From: Microtetraspora sp. NBRC 16547
GTDB taxonomy: Bacteria > Actinomycetota > Actinomycetes > Streptosporangiales > Streptosporangiaceae
Length of the DNA stretch: 64,000 nucleotides
Assembly: GCF_030268965.1 (NCBI RefSeq)
Contig: NZ_BSSE01000004.1
Coordinates: forward strand, 1-64,000
Direction: 5' to 3'
Numbering within the stretch: position 1 is the first letter of the stretch; each line of letters opens with the position of its first letter. Below, one piece after another: positions 7,976-16,714 of this stretch. Below the pieces are notes generated by a model. The model did not search any database, was not told the DNA's origin, and saw nothing but the letters and a program-made list of their open reading frames with translations. The translations under genes and the position numbers were made by a program.

Positions 7976-9295
7976 GTGATCTTTAGCAAAGGCGCACGCG
8001 GCTTCCGGGCCTACACCACCAAACATCTCGACGAACTTCTTGGCCGCGGCGGCCTGGACGAGCAGGCCCGGCTGCGGGTGCGCGCCGTGGCGACGGTCCT
8101 GCCGTTCCGCACGAACGCCTACGTCGTCGACGAACTGATCGACTGGTCGGCCGTCCCCGACGACCCGATCTACCGGCTCGTCTTCCCGCAGGAGGACATG
8201 TTGCCCGAGGCGGACGTCTCGCGGCTGGCAGGCCTACTGCGCGACGCCGCGCCGGCGGCGCGGGTCCAGGAGGCGGCCCGCGAGATCCGGATGCGGCTCA
8301 ACCCGCATCCGGCCGGGCAGCTCGAACTCAACGTGCCCCGCGTGGACGGCGAACCTGTTCCGGGGCTGCAGCACAAGTACTCCGAGACCGTGCTGTTCTT
8401 CCCGAAGCAGGGTCAGACCTGCCACGCGTACTGCACCTACTGTTTCCGCTGGGCCCAGTTCATCGGTGAGCCCGACCTCAAGATGGCCTCCGACGACATC
8501 GGCAACCTCGTCGAGTACGTCAAGGCGCATCCCGAGGTGACGAGCATCCTCTTCACCGGCGGCGACCCGATGATCATGAGCGAGGCGGTGCTCCGCCGCT
8601 ACGTCGAGCCGCTGCTCGGGCTGGAGCAGATCGAGTCGATCCGCATCGGCACCAAGTCCCTGGCGTACTGGCCGGACCGGTTCGTCGGCGACCCGGACGC
8701 GGGCGCGACGCTCAAGCTCTTCACCGAAGTGGTCGAGTCGGGCAAGAGTCTCGCCTTCATGGCGCACTTCACCCACCCCCGGGAGCTCGAACCCGACATC
8801 GTCCAGACGGCGGTCGGGCGGATCCTGGAGAGCGGTGCGACGATCCGGACCCAGGCGCCGCTCATCCGCTCCATCAACGACCGCCCCGACACCTGGTCCC
8901 ACATGTGGCGGCGGCAGACCGCCATGGGCATGATCCCCTACTACATGTTCGTCGAGCGCGACACCGGCCCGCAGGACTACTTCGCGGTCACCCTCGCCGA
9001 GGCGCACCGGATCTTCCGCGACGCGTACGCCCAGGTTTCCGGGCTGTGCCGTACGGTCAGGGGGCCGTCCATGTCGGCCACCCCCGGCAAGGTCTGCGTC
9101 GACGGCGTCACCGAGGTCGCCGGGCAGCGCGTCTTCGTCCTCCATTTCATCCAGGCACGCGATCCCGAACTGGTCGGGCGCCCCTTCTTCGCCCACTACG
9201 ACCCCCACGCGGTCTGGCTCGACGATCTGAGACCGGCGTTCGCGGACCGTTTCCCCTTCGAGTTCACCGAGGCTCCCAACCGGCTCAGCGCCTGA
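7976..9295 (+). CDS. KamA-family radical SAM protein (lysine 2,3-aminomutase-like)
   Basis: Radical SAM enzyme of about 439 residues. The GTG at 7976 follows a good ribosome site (GAAAGGAAGG) and gives VIFSKGARGFRAY. The [4Fe-4S] cluster motif CX3CX2C is present as CHAYCTYC (about residues 148-155), followed by the GGDP motif in FTGGDPMIM. In lysine 2,3-aminomutase a late Lys binds PLP; the Lys of SATPGKVCVDG (about residues 366-376) may be the counterpart, though the usual Gly-rich loop is reduced. These actinobacterial KamA-like proteins have no settled substrate; beta-lysine formation is possible but unproven. No acetyltransferase or mutase partner lies nearby, which argues against the classical lysine route. 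A GC-rich hairpin follows the stop. Confidence 0.85.
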   Translation: MIFSKGARGFRAYTTKHLDELLGRGGLDEQARLRVRAVATVLPFRTNAYVVDELIDWSAVPDDPIYRLVFPQEDMLPEADVSRLAGLLRDAAPAARVQEAAREIRMRLNPHPAGQLELNVPRVDGEPVPGLQHKYSETVLFFPKQGQTCHAYCTYCFRWAQFIGEPDLKMASDDIGNLVEYVKAHPEVTSILFTGGDPMIMSEAVLRRYVEPLLGLEQIESIRIGTKSLAYWPDRFVGDPDAGATLKLFTEVVESGKSLAFMAHFTHPRELEPDIVQTAVGRILESGATIRTQAPLIRSINDRPDTWSHMWRRQTAMGMIPYYMFVERDTGPQDYFAVTLAEAHRIFRDAYAQVSGLCRTVRGPSMSATPGKVCVDGVTEVAGQRVFVLHFIQARDPELVGRPFFAHYDPHAVWLDDLRPAFADRFPFEFTEAPNRLSA

Positions 9296-9670
9296 CCCGA
9301 GGCGGAATCAGCCCCGAAAACGGTCTGTCGCGCGGCTCCGTAACGGGCTGAATTCTCAAGCGAGAGGAAAATCTGCTCCTCCGGCCTGGGAGGCATGTTT
9401 ACCGAGCCTTTTTCCCAGGCCGGGGATCGCTTCATGTGAAATCCCGATGAAACCGGATTCTTGGGGATGACTGGAAGGTGATCGCTAGTCCCCGAATTTC
9501 TGGACATTCCGGTCATCATCCCTGGTAGCGGCGTGGACGCGCAGGACAGCCCGACCTTCGAGAAGGGTGATAGAAATGCCGTCCGTAGCTGAGTCCTGGC
9601 CGACGACGTACGTCGGCGCACGAGAGGTAAATTCCCGCTCTCGTGAAAAGGGATATGAACCGGGGGAATT
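9296..9670. other. Intergenic region with four hairpins
   Basis: The 375 bases between the radical SAM gene and the repetitive exported protein contain the terminator-like hairpin at 9381-9423. They also hold a CCTTCGAGAAGG hairpin near 9560, CCGACG/CGTCGG at 9600-9616 and CACGAGAG/CTCTCGTG at 9619-9645. The last one lies just before the ribosome site GGGGGAA of the next gene. I could not match the leader to a known riboswitch class. Confidence 0.5.
9381..9423 (+). terminator. Terminator-like hairpin after radical SAM gene
   Basis: A perfect 10-bp inverted repeat (CCGGCCTGGG 9381-9390, CCCAGGCCGG 9414-9423) has an internal AGGC/GCCT pairing and a TTTTT run just before the right arm. It lies 86 bp past the stop. 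There is no T tract after the stem. Confidence 0.55.
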
Positions 9671-10711
9671 ATGAATCGAATCATTAAGGCCGCCGCGGTC
9701 CTCGTCACCGCCGGTATCGCGGGCATGTCCGCCGTGCCGGCCCAGGCCTCGGCCGCTGACACCGGCGCCGACGCACAGCTCGCGGCCGTCACCAGGGCGC
9801 TCTCCGACGTCCGCGCCGATGTGGTCGCCGGCGCGACCGGCTCCCTGCAGGGCCAGCTCGCCACCGTGGCGAACCTGGCAGCTCACGCGGACGCGACCGT
9901 CAACGCGACGGTGGCGGCCCAGCTCACCGCGACGGCCAACGTCGCCCTCGGCGCGGTCGTCGACGTCAGGGCCACCACCGAGGCGCAGCTCGCGGCCGCC
10001 GCGGACCTGACCGCGGGTGTCACCGCCGCGCTCGCTGCGAACGTGAACGCGAACGTCCAGGCGCAGCTCACCGCCGCCGCGAACCTGACCGCGAACGTCG
10101 CCGCCGCCCTCACCGCCAACGTGAACGCCGCGGCCACGGTCGCGGTGAACGCGAACGCCGTCGTCGCGGCCCAGCTCGCCGTCGCCGCCAGTGCCGCCGC
10201 GAACGCCGCCGCCACCCTCACGGCCGTCGCCGACGCGCGTCTGGGCGCCGGCGTGTGCGTCCTCGCCGGCATCAGGATCCCCGTCGTCGTCCTGGTGGGC
10301 AACGTCCATGCCCTGGCCAACGCCTCGGCCGTGCTCGCCGCGAACGTGAACGCCGCCATCAACGTCGGTCTCGTGGCGAACCTGACCGCCCTGCTCAACG
10401 TCAACGTCGGCGTCAACGCGCTGGCCGGCATCAGGGTGCTCGTGCCCGGGGTTGCCACCTCCACCATCAACACGGTGAAGTCCACCTCCTCGACCACGAC
10501 CACACGTGCGAACGGTTGGACGAAGACGGTGACCACGTCCATTGTGCCGTGGAACACGGTGACGGTGATCAAGAACACCAGCACCACGACCAACAGCACC
10601 GGCACCACCGGCACCACCACCGGCACCACGCCGGGGACGTCGACCACCACGACGACCACCAACACTCCGGGCACCTCGGGCGCCCCGGGCTACGCCCGCC
10701 TCGCCCGCTAG
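9671..10711 (+). CDS. Exported Ala/Val/Asn-rich repetitive protein
   Basis: A 346-residue exported protein of unknown function. Residues 1-28 form a Sec signal peptide (MNRIIKAAAVLVTAG..., cleavage after AQASA). Residues about 30-260 are almost entirely Ala, Val, Asn, Thr, Leu and Gln. A 26-residue unit of the type AQLTAAANLTANVAAALTAN is seen in two near-identical tandem copies and several degenerate ones. Residues about 270-340 are a Thr/Ser-rich tail. The only Cys is in the middle (GAGVCVLAGI). The composition suggests a regular helical or solenoid fold or a wall-associated matrix protein; that is inference. A strong ribosome site (GGGGGAA) precedes the ATG and a terminator follows, so it is monocistronic. 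I know no family with a defined function that it fits. Confidence 0.8.
   Translation: MNRIIKAAAVLVTAGIAGMSAVPAQASAADTGADAQLAAVTRALSDVRADVVAGATGSLQGQLATVANLAAHADATVNATVAAQLTATANVALGAVVDVRATTEAQLAAAADLTAGVTAALAANVNANVQAQLTAAANLTANVAAALTANVNAAATVAVNANAVVAAQLAVAASAAANAAATLTAVADARLGAGVCVLAGIRIPVVVLVGNVHALANASAVLAANVNAAINVGLVANLTALLNVNVGVNALAGIRVLVPGVATSTINTVKSTSSTTTTRANGWTKTVTTSIVPWNTVTVIKNTSTTTNSTGTTGTTTGTTPGTSTTTTTTNTPGTSGAPGYARLAR
9983..10138 (+). repeat. Tandem 78-bp coding repeat (26 residues)
   Basis: Two adjacent copies start with GCGCAGCTC at 9983 and 10061 and encode units of the AQL-AAA-LTA-V-AAL-ANVNA type. Further units before and after are degenerate. This shows the repetitive protein has grown by in-frame duplication. 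Confidence 0.65.
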
Positions 10712-10751
10712 GCGAACGGTGATCGCGTGCTGACGAAGCACTGAAAGGATG

Positions 10752-10790
10752 AGAGCCGGTCGGCGCCCTCCAGGCGCCGGCCGGCTCTTT
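10752..10790 (+). terminator. Strong terminator of repetitive-protein gene
   Basis: A 16-bp stem, AGAGCCGG + TC + GGCGCC (10752-10767) pairing with GGCGCC + GG + CCGGCTCT (10773-10788), with a 5-nt loop and TTTTCGTG after it. It lies 41 bp past the stop codon. Confidence 0.85.
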
Positions 10791-10868
10791 TCGTGTCGTC
10801 TGCTCGCTCCCGCCTGCGCCGTCCCCGCGCGGAACCGCTTTCCCGGCGTGCGGGCGCCCGGCGCGGGA

Positions 10869-11030
10869 TCAGTTGTAGGCGCCGCGCACGCAGGTGCGCC
10901 GCCCGATCTCGGCCTGGAGCCGGGCCATCTGCCAGTGCAGATCGATCAGCTGCTCGGCGATCAAATTGAACGGAAGCTCCGAGGGATCTTCGGCGGCCAA
11001 ACGGTCGATCGCCGTCGCGAGGTCACCCAT
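10869..11030 (-). CDS. Small hypothetical protein
   Basis: A 53-residue protein starting at the ATG at 11030, which is preceded by a clear ribosome site (GGAGGGTGGG). The sequence (MGDLATAIDRLAAEDPSELP...) is predicted to be helical, with an Asp/Glu-rich first helix and a second helix around LIAEQLIDLHWQMARLQAEI. It resembles the N-terminal helix of DUF222-type proteins, but too little is present to assign it. It is 64 bp downstream of the PEBP gene on the same strand and may be translated from that message. Confidence 0.55.
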   Translation of the reverse strand: MGDLATAIDRLAAEDPSELPFNLIAEQLIDLHWQMARLQAEIGRRTCVRGAYN

Positions 11031-11094
11031 CCCACCCTCCGATGTCCAGGTCGAATCTACGTTCGAATCATAATGGAACACCGGGACGGGCGCA

Positions 11095-11631
11095 TCAGGT
11101 TTCGTAGGTCGGCGCGATGTATCCGCGGGCCAGGGTGCTCGCCGTGATGTTGAAGCCCACCACGGCGGGCGGCGCGTCGTCGCCCACCCCGAGCTTCTCG
11201 ACCTTCAGCGCGTGCACGGCGAAGACGTAACGGTGCGGCCACCCCGGCGGCGGAGCGGCGCCGCCGTACGCCCGCTGGCTGTAGTCGTTGCGGCCGTGCA
11301 CGGCGCCCTCGGGAAGGCCGGCGAAATCGGGGGCCGTCCCCGCGCCCGTCGGCAGCTCGGTGACGTCCGCCGGGATGTCGTACAGGAGCCAGTGCCAGAA
11401 TCCGCTGCCGGTGGGCGCGTCCGGGTCGAAGCAGGTCACCGCATAGCTTTTCGTGCCCTCGGGCGCTCCCGACCAGCGCAGGTTCGGCGACAGGTTCTGC
11501 CCGGTCATGCCCCAGTCGTTGAAGACGTGGGCGTCGGACAGGCGTTCGCCGTCCCGCGCGTCGTCGCTCTCGACCGTCAGGCCGGGCACCTGGGGCAGAT
11601 GGTCATAGGGAATCGGCGGCTGCGTCGGCAC
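11095..11631 (-). CDS. YbhB/YbcL family (PEBP) protein
   Basis: A 178-residue phosphatidylethanolamine-binding-protein-fold protein (Raf-kinase-inhibitor-like). Family motifs are [19 protein letters not shown] (about 47-65), the ligand-loop signature [19 protein letters not shown] (about 69-87) and [11 protein letters not shown] (about 132-142). There is no signal peptide, so it is cytoplasmic. Bacterial members have no established physiological role. It is followed by the small helical gene and lies 78 bp downstream of the polysaccharide exporter ATPase on the same strand, so it could be read from the exporter transcript; no functional link is evident. Confidence 0.9.
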   Translation of the reverse strand: MPTQPPIPYDHLPQVPGLTVESDDARDGERLSDAHVFNDWGMTGQNLSPNLRWSGAPEGTKSYAVTCFDPDAPTGSGFWHWLLYDIPADVTELPTGAGTAPDFAGLPEGAVHGRNDYSQRAYGGAAPPPGWPHRYVFAVHALKVEKLGVGDDAPPAVVGFNITASTLARGYIAPTYET

Positions 11632-11709
11632 GGTCCGTCCTCCGATGGTTCGACGTCATGGTCGCGTCCCATCCTGGTACGGCCGCCGCGTGGTCGCCAC
11701 TGGCCGCGC

Positions 11710-12528
11710 TCAGGCCTTGTTGTACGCGGCGAGGACCTTCGTCGGGTCGCCATCCATCTTGATCTTGCCCTTGTGCAGCCAGATGACGCGGCTGCAGGTG
11801 TCCTCGATGACGTCGAGGTTGTGGGCCACCAGGAAGACGGTGCCGGCGGACTCGCGCATCTCCTTGATGCGCTGCTGGCTCCTCTTCTTGAACTCGCGGT
11901 CGCCGGTGGCCAGCGCCTCGTCGATGAGGAGGACGTCGTGCGTCTTGGCGGAGGAGATGGCGAAGCGCAGCCGCGCGCCCATACCGGAGGAGTAGGTGGA
12001 CATCGGGAACTGCACGAACTCGCCGATGCCGGAGAAGTCGACGATCTCGTCGTACTTCTCCTGCAACTCGCTCGGGGACATGCCCATGGCGTAGCAGCCG
12101 AGGACGATGTTGCGCTCGCCGGTGAGCTCCTTCATCAGGGCCGCGTTGACGCCGAGCAGGGACGGCTGGCCGTCGGTGTAGACGGCGCCCTTGTGCGGCG
12201 GAAGCAGTCCGGCGATCGCTCGCAGCAGCGTCGACTTGCCGGAGCCGTTGCGGCCGACGATGCCGATCGCCTCTCCGTGGCGGGCGACGAAGGAGACGCC
12301 CTTGACGGCGTGGACCTCCTTCATCTGGGGACGGCCCTGGCGCCGGACGATGCGCATGAGCGCGTTGGCGGCGTTGCCCTTCTGCGCGTCGGAGGCGGCG
12401 CCGTAGACCTTGTAGACGATGTGGAGGTTGTCCACGATCACCGTGGGCGTCCCGAGCTCCTGAGGGGGCGTGGGCGCCTGCGATTCTTCCTGGGGCACGT
12501 GGGACAGCTCCTTGGTCAGCTCAGCCAC
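11710..12528 (-). CDS. Wzt/TagH-type polysaccharide ABC exporter, ATPase
   Basis: A 272-residue ATP-binding subunit of an ABC-2 exporter for lipid-linked cell-surface polymers. Walker A is GRNGSGKST, the ABC signature is STYSSGMGARL and Walker B is DVLLIDEALATGD, a variant typical of the Wzt/TagH/RfbE class. There is an N-terminal extension of about 28 residues but no long C-terminal carbohydrate-binding domain, so substrate specificity lies elsewhere. The start is a GTG at 12528 that overlaps the permease stop by 8 bp, so translation is coupled. No glycosyltransferases are nearby; the substrate may be teichoic acid, galactan or another wall glycan. Confidence 0.92.
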   Translation of the reverse strand: MAELTKELSHVPQEESQAPTPPQELGTPTVIVDNLHIVYKVYGAASDAQKGNAANALMRIVRRQGRPQMKEVHAVKGVSFVARHGEAIGIVGRNGSGKSTLLRAIAGLLPPHKGAVYTDGQPSLLGVNAALMKELTGERNIVLGCYAMGMSPSELQEKYDEIVDFSGIGEFVQFPMSTYSSGMGARLRFAISSAKTHDVLLIDEALATGDREFKKRSQQRIKEMRESAGTVFLVAHNLDVIEDTCSRVIWLHKGKIKMDGDPTKVLAAYNKA

Positions 12529-13426
12529 GTCCGTACCTCTCCTCGGCCCGCCAGAAGTACCAGAAGCCGACGATCAGCGCGAATACCGCCCAGAATACGC
12601 ACGTTATCCAGGCCCAGCGTTCCGGGAACCTTTGGTAGATCAGCAGATCGCGCATGAACTCGATGTAGGCGGCGGCCGGGTTGAACTCCAGGACCCACCG
12701 GAGCGCATCCGGCAGCTTCCCCGTGCGCTCGGTGATGCTGTAGAAGACGCCGGAGGCGTACAGCCAGGTGCGGGTGATGAACGGCAGGAGCTGGTTCATG
12801 TCGCGGACGAACGCGCCGACGCGGGCCATGAACAGGCTGACGCCCATGTTGAAGACGAGCTGCAGGACCAGTGAGACGGGGATGAGCAGCCACAGCCAGG
12901 TGATCGGCATCCCCATGGCGAGGACGAGCAGGATGAGCACGCCCATCGACCAGGCGAGCTGCTGCAGCTCCTGCACCGCGTACGCCAGAGGAAGCGAGGC
13001 GCGGGGGAAGTGCAGGGCCCTGATGAGCGACAGGTTCGAGGAGATGGACTTCGCGCCGCCGGTCACCGTCCGCTGGGTGAAGGTGAAGACCATGACCCCG
13101 GTGATGAGGAACGCGGGGTAGTTGGGGATGTTCTTGCTCTGGCCGAGGATGACCCCGAACATCAGCCAGTAGACAGCGGCGTTGAGCAGCGGGGTGAGCA
13201 CCTGCCAGAGCTGGCCGAGCGCCGACTCGGAGTACTTCGAGACGTTCCTGGACGTGGCGTACGTCAGGATGAAGTGCCTCCGCGTCCACAATTGGCGCAG
13301 GTACGCGGGCAGGGTGGGGCGCGCGATGGCGCGTCGCAACCCGTGACGCTCGGCGAGCGCGGCCAGTGATTCCGGCGCCCCGCCGCCCGCCTGGGCGTCC
13401 GCGACCGCGGAATCCGGCTGGCTCAT
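12521..13426 (-). CDS. Wzm/TagG-type polysaccharide ABC exporter, permease
   Basis: A 301-residue ABC-2 membrane subunit and partner of the overlapping ATPase gene. After a cytoplasmic N-terminus of about 70 residues it has six predicted membrane helices from about residue 75 onward (WQVLTPLLNAAVYWLMFGVI, ..., CVFWAVFALIVGFWYFW). It shows the family's QLLPFITRTWLYASGVFYS segment before the last helices. The ATG at 13426 (MSQPDSAVAD) is taken as start because the frame upstream is not protein-like. Transcription starts somewhere in the 473-bp divergent region shared with the peptide-importer operon. Confidence 0.92.
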   Translation of the reverse strand: MSQPDSAVADAQAGGGAPESLAALAERHGLRRAIARPTLPAYLRQLWTRRHFILTYATSRNVSKYSESALGQLWQVLTPLLNAAVYWLMFGVILGQSKNIPNYPAFLITGVMVFTFTQRTVTGGAKSISSNLSLIRALHFPRASLPLAYAVQELQQLAWSMGVLILLVLAMGMPITWLWLLIPVSLVLQLVFNMGVSLFMARVGAFVRDMNQLLPFITRTWLYASGVFYSITERTGKLPDALRWVLEFNPAAAYIEFMRDLLIYQRFPERWAWITCVFWAVFALIVGFWYFWRAEERYGRG

Positions 13427-13899
13427 GGGATGGACTCTATTGGATGGCGATGAGTAAGAGACCGGTGATGGTGATCCGTTGGCCTCTCGTGGACGTCGGC
13501 CGTGACCGTCACGGGGAGCGGGGCCGGCGGCTTGGTCAAAGGTAGCCCAGTGGCTCATGGTATGGGGACAAGGCGCGAGGTCAGATGTCATGAAGACTCC
13601 GATGCCTGACCAATCGCATCCTATGTGTACCTTGTTGGGTGGTTTGGGCTTCGCATCGGCATTTAGCCCGGCCTTGTTGGTATGCGTATGACGCCCCACC
13701 GACGCACGTGTGACCGAACTGCAACGCACAAGAGACTCGTCTGGTGCGCGGAGTGAGGGATGCTCGCGACGACTGGCAGGGCGTCGGCAGGCTTGACCAT
13801 GTTTGCAAACGAGGGGACCTCACCACCATGAGAGGAACCCGCGCGTGGAAACGGGACATGCCAGCCAACGCCCATCCTTAGAGGGAGGATCAATCCACT
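13427..13899. promoter_or_regulatory. Divergent promoter region, exporter / peptide importer
   Basis: About 470 bases without a gene between divergent operons. Near the importer side is a TTGACC hexamer (13793-13798) directly followed by a perfect 10-bp palindrome GTTTGCAAAC (13801-13810), a plausible operator. I found no convincing -10 at standard spacing. The ribosome site for the binding-protein gene is GGGAGGA at about 13882-13889. Confidence 0.4.
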
Positions 13900-15588
13900 A
13901 TGCGCGTAGCTAAGGGCGCACAGATCGCCGCGGGCACCGCGCTGCTTGCGCTTGGTGTCGCAGCCTGCGGCGGCGGCGGCAGCGGTTCCGGCGGCAGCGA
14001 CGGCGGTACCAACCCCCGCGCGGCCGAGAGCACGGTGTACATCAGGGGATGTGAGCCCCAGACCGGCTTCGTCCCGGGCAACATCAACGAGACGTGCGGC
14101 GGCACGATCAACGGGTTCGTGTACGACCGCCTCGTCAAGTACAACAGCGACACCGCCGCCCCCGAGCTGAACCAGGCCGAGTCGATCGAGACGTCGGACA
14201 ACAAGGTCTGGACGATCAAGCTCAAGCCGGGGCTGAAGTGGAGTGACGGCTCGCCGGTCACCGCCAAGAACTACGTCGACGCCTGGAACTACACCGCCTA
14301 CAGCCCCAACGCGCAGATCGGCACCTCGTGGTTCGAGGGCGTCGAGGGCTACGACGACGTCGCGACGCAGGACCCGGACGGCCCCGACGGGCCGAAGAAG
14401 GCTCCCGAGCCGAAGAAGGACACGATGTCCGGCCTCGAGGTCATCGACGACCTCACCTTCAAGGTCACGCTGAAGGCCCCCGAGGCGGTGTTCCGCACCA
14501 AGCTCGGCTACACGACCTTCGCCGCGCTGCCCGAGGCCTTCTTCAAGGACCCCACGGCCTTCAAGGACAACCCCGTCACGAACGGCCCCTTCAAGTTCGT
14601 GAAGTGGGACCACAACTCCCAGATCGTGGTCGAGGCCAACCCCGACTACCCGGGTGCCGAGAAGCCCAAGGTCAAGAAGATCGTCTACAAGATGTACAAG
14701 GACGACGACGCGGCCTACGCGGACCTGGTCTCCAACAACCTCGACTTCACCGAGCTCGTCCCGCCGTCGGCCCTGGCCGGCGACAAGTGGAAGAGCGACC
14801 TCGGTGACCGCGCCATCGAGGGCCAGCAGGGCGTCATCCAGACGCTCACCGTCGCGCTGTACGACAAGAAGTACGGCGGCAACGCCGACTTCCGCAAGGC
14901 GCTCTCCATGGCGATCGACCGGAAGACCATCACCGACAAGATCTTCAACAAGGGTCGCGTCCCGCTCGACGGCTGGATCTCCCCGCTGGTCGACGGCTAC
15001 AAGTCGCCGGGCGCCTGCGGCGAGCTCTGCACCTTCGACCCGGCCAAGGCCAAGGAGTACCTCGCCAAGGCCAAGGCCGCGGGTTACACGCCGCCGGCCG
15101 AGTACCCCCTCTGGTACAACGGCGACTCCGCGCACAAGGAGTGGGTGGACGCCACGGCCAACAGCATCAACCAGGCCCTGGGCGCCGACTCCGGCTTCAA
15201 GGTCGTGGGCAAGGCCACGCCGACCTTCGCCGAGCTGCGCGACATGGCGACCACGCACAAGGTGACGGGCATGCTCCGCACCGGCTGGCAGATGGACTAC
15301 CCGCACATCGAGAACTTCCTGAACCCGCTGTACAAGACCGGCTCCTCCTCGAACGACGGTCTGTTCAGCGACAAGGAGCTCGACGCCAAGCTGCGTGAGG
15401 GCGACACCAACGCCGACCCGGCGCAGTCCATCGCGGCCTACCAGGCCGCGGAGGCCATGATGGTCAAGGAGATGCCGGTCATCCCGCTCTGGTCGTTCGG
15501 TCTGCAGGCGGGCACCTCGAAGTGGGTGACCGGGGTTAAGGTCACGCCGTTCGGCGAGCTCGACCCGCTGTCCATCGCGATCAAGTAA
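13900..15588 (+). CDS. Oligopeptide ABC importer substrate-binding lipoprotein
   Basis: A 562-residue family-5 extracellular solute-binding protein (OppA/DppA type). The signal peptide ends in a lipobox (LGVAAC, Cys at about residue 24), followed by a Gly/Ser linker (GGGGSGSGGSDGG), so it is a lipoprotein anchored outside the membrane. Core family features include the region NETCGGTINGFVYDRLVKYN and the late segment RKALSMAIDRKTI. It captures peptides (or similar ligands) and delivers them to the permease encoded downstream. The operon order is binding protein, two permeases, two ATPases. A hairpin separates this gene from the permease genes, which would favour higher expression of the binding protein. 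Confidence 0.93.
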   Translation: MRVAKGAQIAAGTALLALGVAACGGGGSGSGGSDGGTNPRAAESTVYIRGCEPQTGFVPGNINETCGGTINGFVYDRLVKYNSDTAAPELNQAESIETSDNKVWTIKLKPGLKWSDGSPVTAKNYVDAWNYTAYSPNAQIGTSWFEGVEGYDDVATQDPDGPDGPKKAPEPKKDTMSGLEVIDDLTFKVTLKAPEAVFRTKLGYTTFAALPEAFFKDPTAFKDNPVTNGPFKFVKWDHNSQIVVEANPDYPGAEKPKVKKIVYKMYKDDDAAYADLVSNNLDFTELVPPSALAGDKWKSDLGDRAIEGQQGVIQTLTVALYDKKYGGNADFRKALSMAIDRKTITDKIFNKGRVPLDGWISPLVDGYKSPGACGELCTFDPAKAKEYLAKAKAAGYTPPAEYPLWYNGDSAHKEWVDATANSINQALGADSGFKVVGKATPTFAELRDMATTHKVTGMLRTGWQMDYPHIENFLNPLYKTGSSSNDGLFSDKELDAKLREGDTNADPAQSIAAYQAAEAMMVKEMPVIPLWSFGLQAGTSKWVTGVKVTPFGELDPLSIAIK

Positions 15589-15613
15589 GCGTAGGCTCGC
15601 CTCGCATGCGCCA

Positions 15614-15644
15614 CGAGGCCGGTTCCAGACCGGGGCCGGCCTCG
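15614..15644 (+). promoter_or_regulatory. Intercistronic hairpin
   Basis: A 9-bp stem (CGAGGCCGG 15614-15622, CCGGCCTCG 15636-15644) lies 26 bp after the binding-protein stop, with no T tract. It is suited to partial termination or 3'-end stabilisation inside the operon, a common arrangement that makes binding protein more abundant than permease. Confidence 0.5.
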
Positions 15645-15787
15645 CTGGCTGTCTGACGGCGGATACGTAAAGTCACGGCTTCCGCCACTGTCCAGCCCTT
15701 CTTTTCGGTCCCCGCACTCACCCACCTGCGGCATTGTGGACCGGAAAGGATGCATGTACGACCTTTAGCGTCAGAGTGGAGGTGCGC

Positions 15788-16714
15788 ATGGGCCGATACG
15801 CGATCCGGCGCCTGCTGCAACTCATCCCCGTGCTTTTGGGCACGACATTTCTCATCAACTTCATGGTGTGGCAGCTGCCCGGTGACCCGTTCGCCGCGCG
15901 CTGCGGCCAGCGGGCATGCCCCGACTCCTACATCAGCGCCATGCGCGAGCAGTTCGCCCTGGACCAGCCGATCCTCGTGCAGTATTGGCACTTCCTGAAG
16001 AACCTGCTCTCCGGCGACCTGGGGGTGAACTTCAACCAGGTCTCCGTGGCGACGCAGCTCGCCGACGCCTGGCCCATCACCATCCGGCTCGCCCTGATGG
16101 CGGTCGCGTTCGAGGCGATCGTCGGCATCGCCGCCGGCGTGCTCTCCGGCCTGAAGCGCGGCGGCTTCCTCGACAACGTGATCACGATTTCCACGTTGCT
16201 CATGCTGTCGCTCCCGGTCTTCGTCACCGGCTTCATCCTGCAGTGGCTGCTCGGCGTGCAGCTCCAGTGGATCAACCCGACGGTCTCTCCGGAGGCTCCC
16301 CTCTCCGAGCTGGTCATCCCGGCCTTCGTGCTGGCCAGTCTCAACCTCGCGTTCACCGCCCGGTTGACCCGTACGAGCATCGTCGAGAACCGGCGTTCCG
16401 ACTACGTCCGTACCGCGATCGCGAAGGGGATGACGAACAAGCGCGTGGTGGCGGTGCACCTCCTGCGCAACTCGCTGATCCCCGCGCTGACCTTCCTCGG
16501 CACCGAGGTGGGATCGCTCATGTCCGGTGCCATCGTCACTGAGGGTATTTTCAATATTCACGGCATCGGCGGCCTGCTCTTCAGCGCGATCAACAACCAG
16601 GACTTCACGATCGTGGTGCCCGTCACCTCCCTGCTGGTGTTGATCTACCTTGTGACCAACCTGCTCGTCGACCTCCTCTACGGCGTGCTCGACCCGAGGA
16701 TCCGCTATGAGTGA
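15788..16714 (+). CDS. Peptide ABC importer permease, DppB/OppB type
   Basis: A 308-residue inner-membrane subunit with six predicted helices. The opening (MGRYAIRRLLQLIPVLLGTT) is the standard DppB N-terminus. The cytoplasmic EAA loop is seen as DYVRTAIAKGMTNKRVVAVH (about residues 205-224), which docks onto the ATPases. The end, LVDLLYGVLDPRIRYE, is also typical. The ATG at 15788 follows GGAGG; an earlier in-frame ATG at 15734 has no similarity. The stop overlaps the next permease start by 8 bp. Confidence 0.95.
   Translation: MGRYAIRRLLQLIPVLLGTTFLINFMVWQLPGDPFAARCGQRACPDSYISAMREQFALDQPILVQYWHFLKNLLSGDLGVNFNQVSVATQLADAWPITIRLALMAVAFEAIVGIAAGVLSGLKRGGFLDNVITISTLLMLSLPVFVTGFILQWLLGVQLQWINPTVSPEAPLSELVIPAFVLASLNLAFTARLTRTSIVENRRSDYVRTAIAKGMTNKRVVAVHLLRNSLIPALTFLGTEVGSLMSGAIVTEGIFNIHGIGGLLFSAINNQDFTIVVPVTSLLVLIYLVTNLLVDLLYGVLDPRIRYE

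Noticed and set aside
11040-11085. TTCGAATC resembling a tRNA T-arm
   Set aside because: There is no anticodon stem or acceptor stem around it, and it lies in the leader of a small minus-strand gene.
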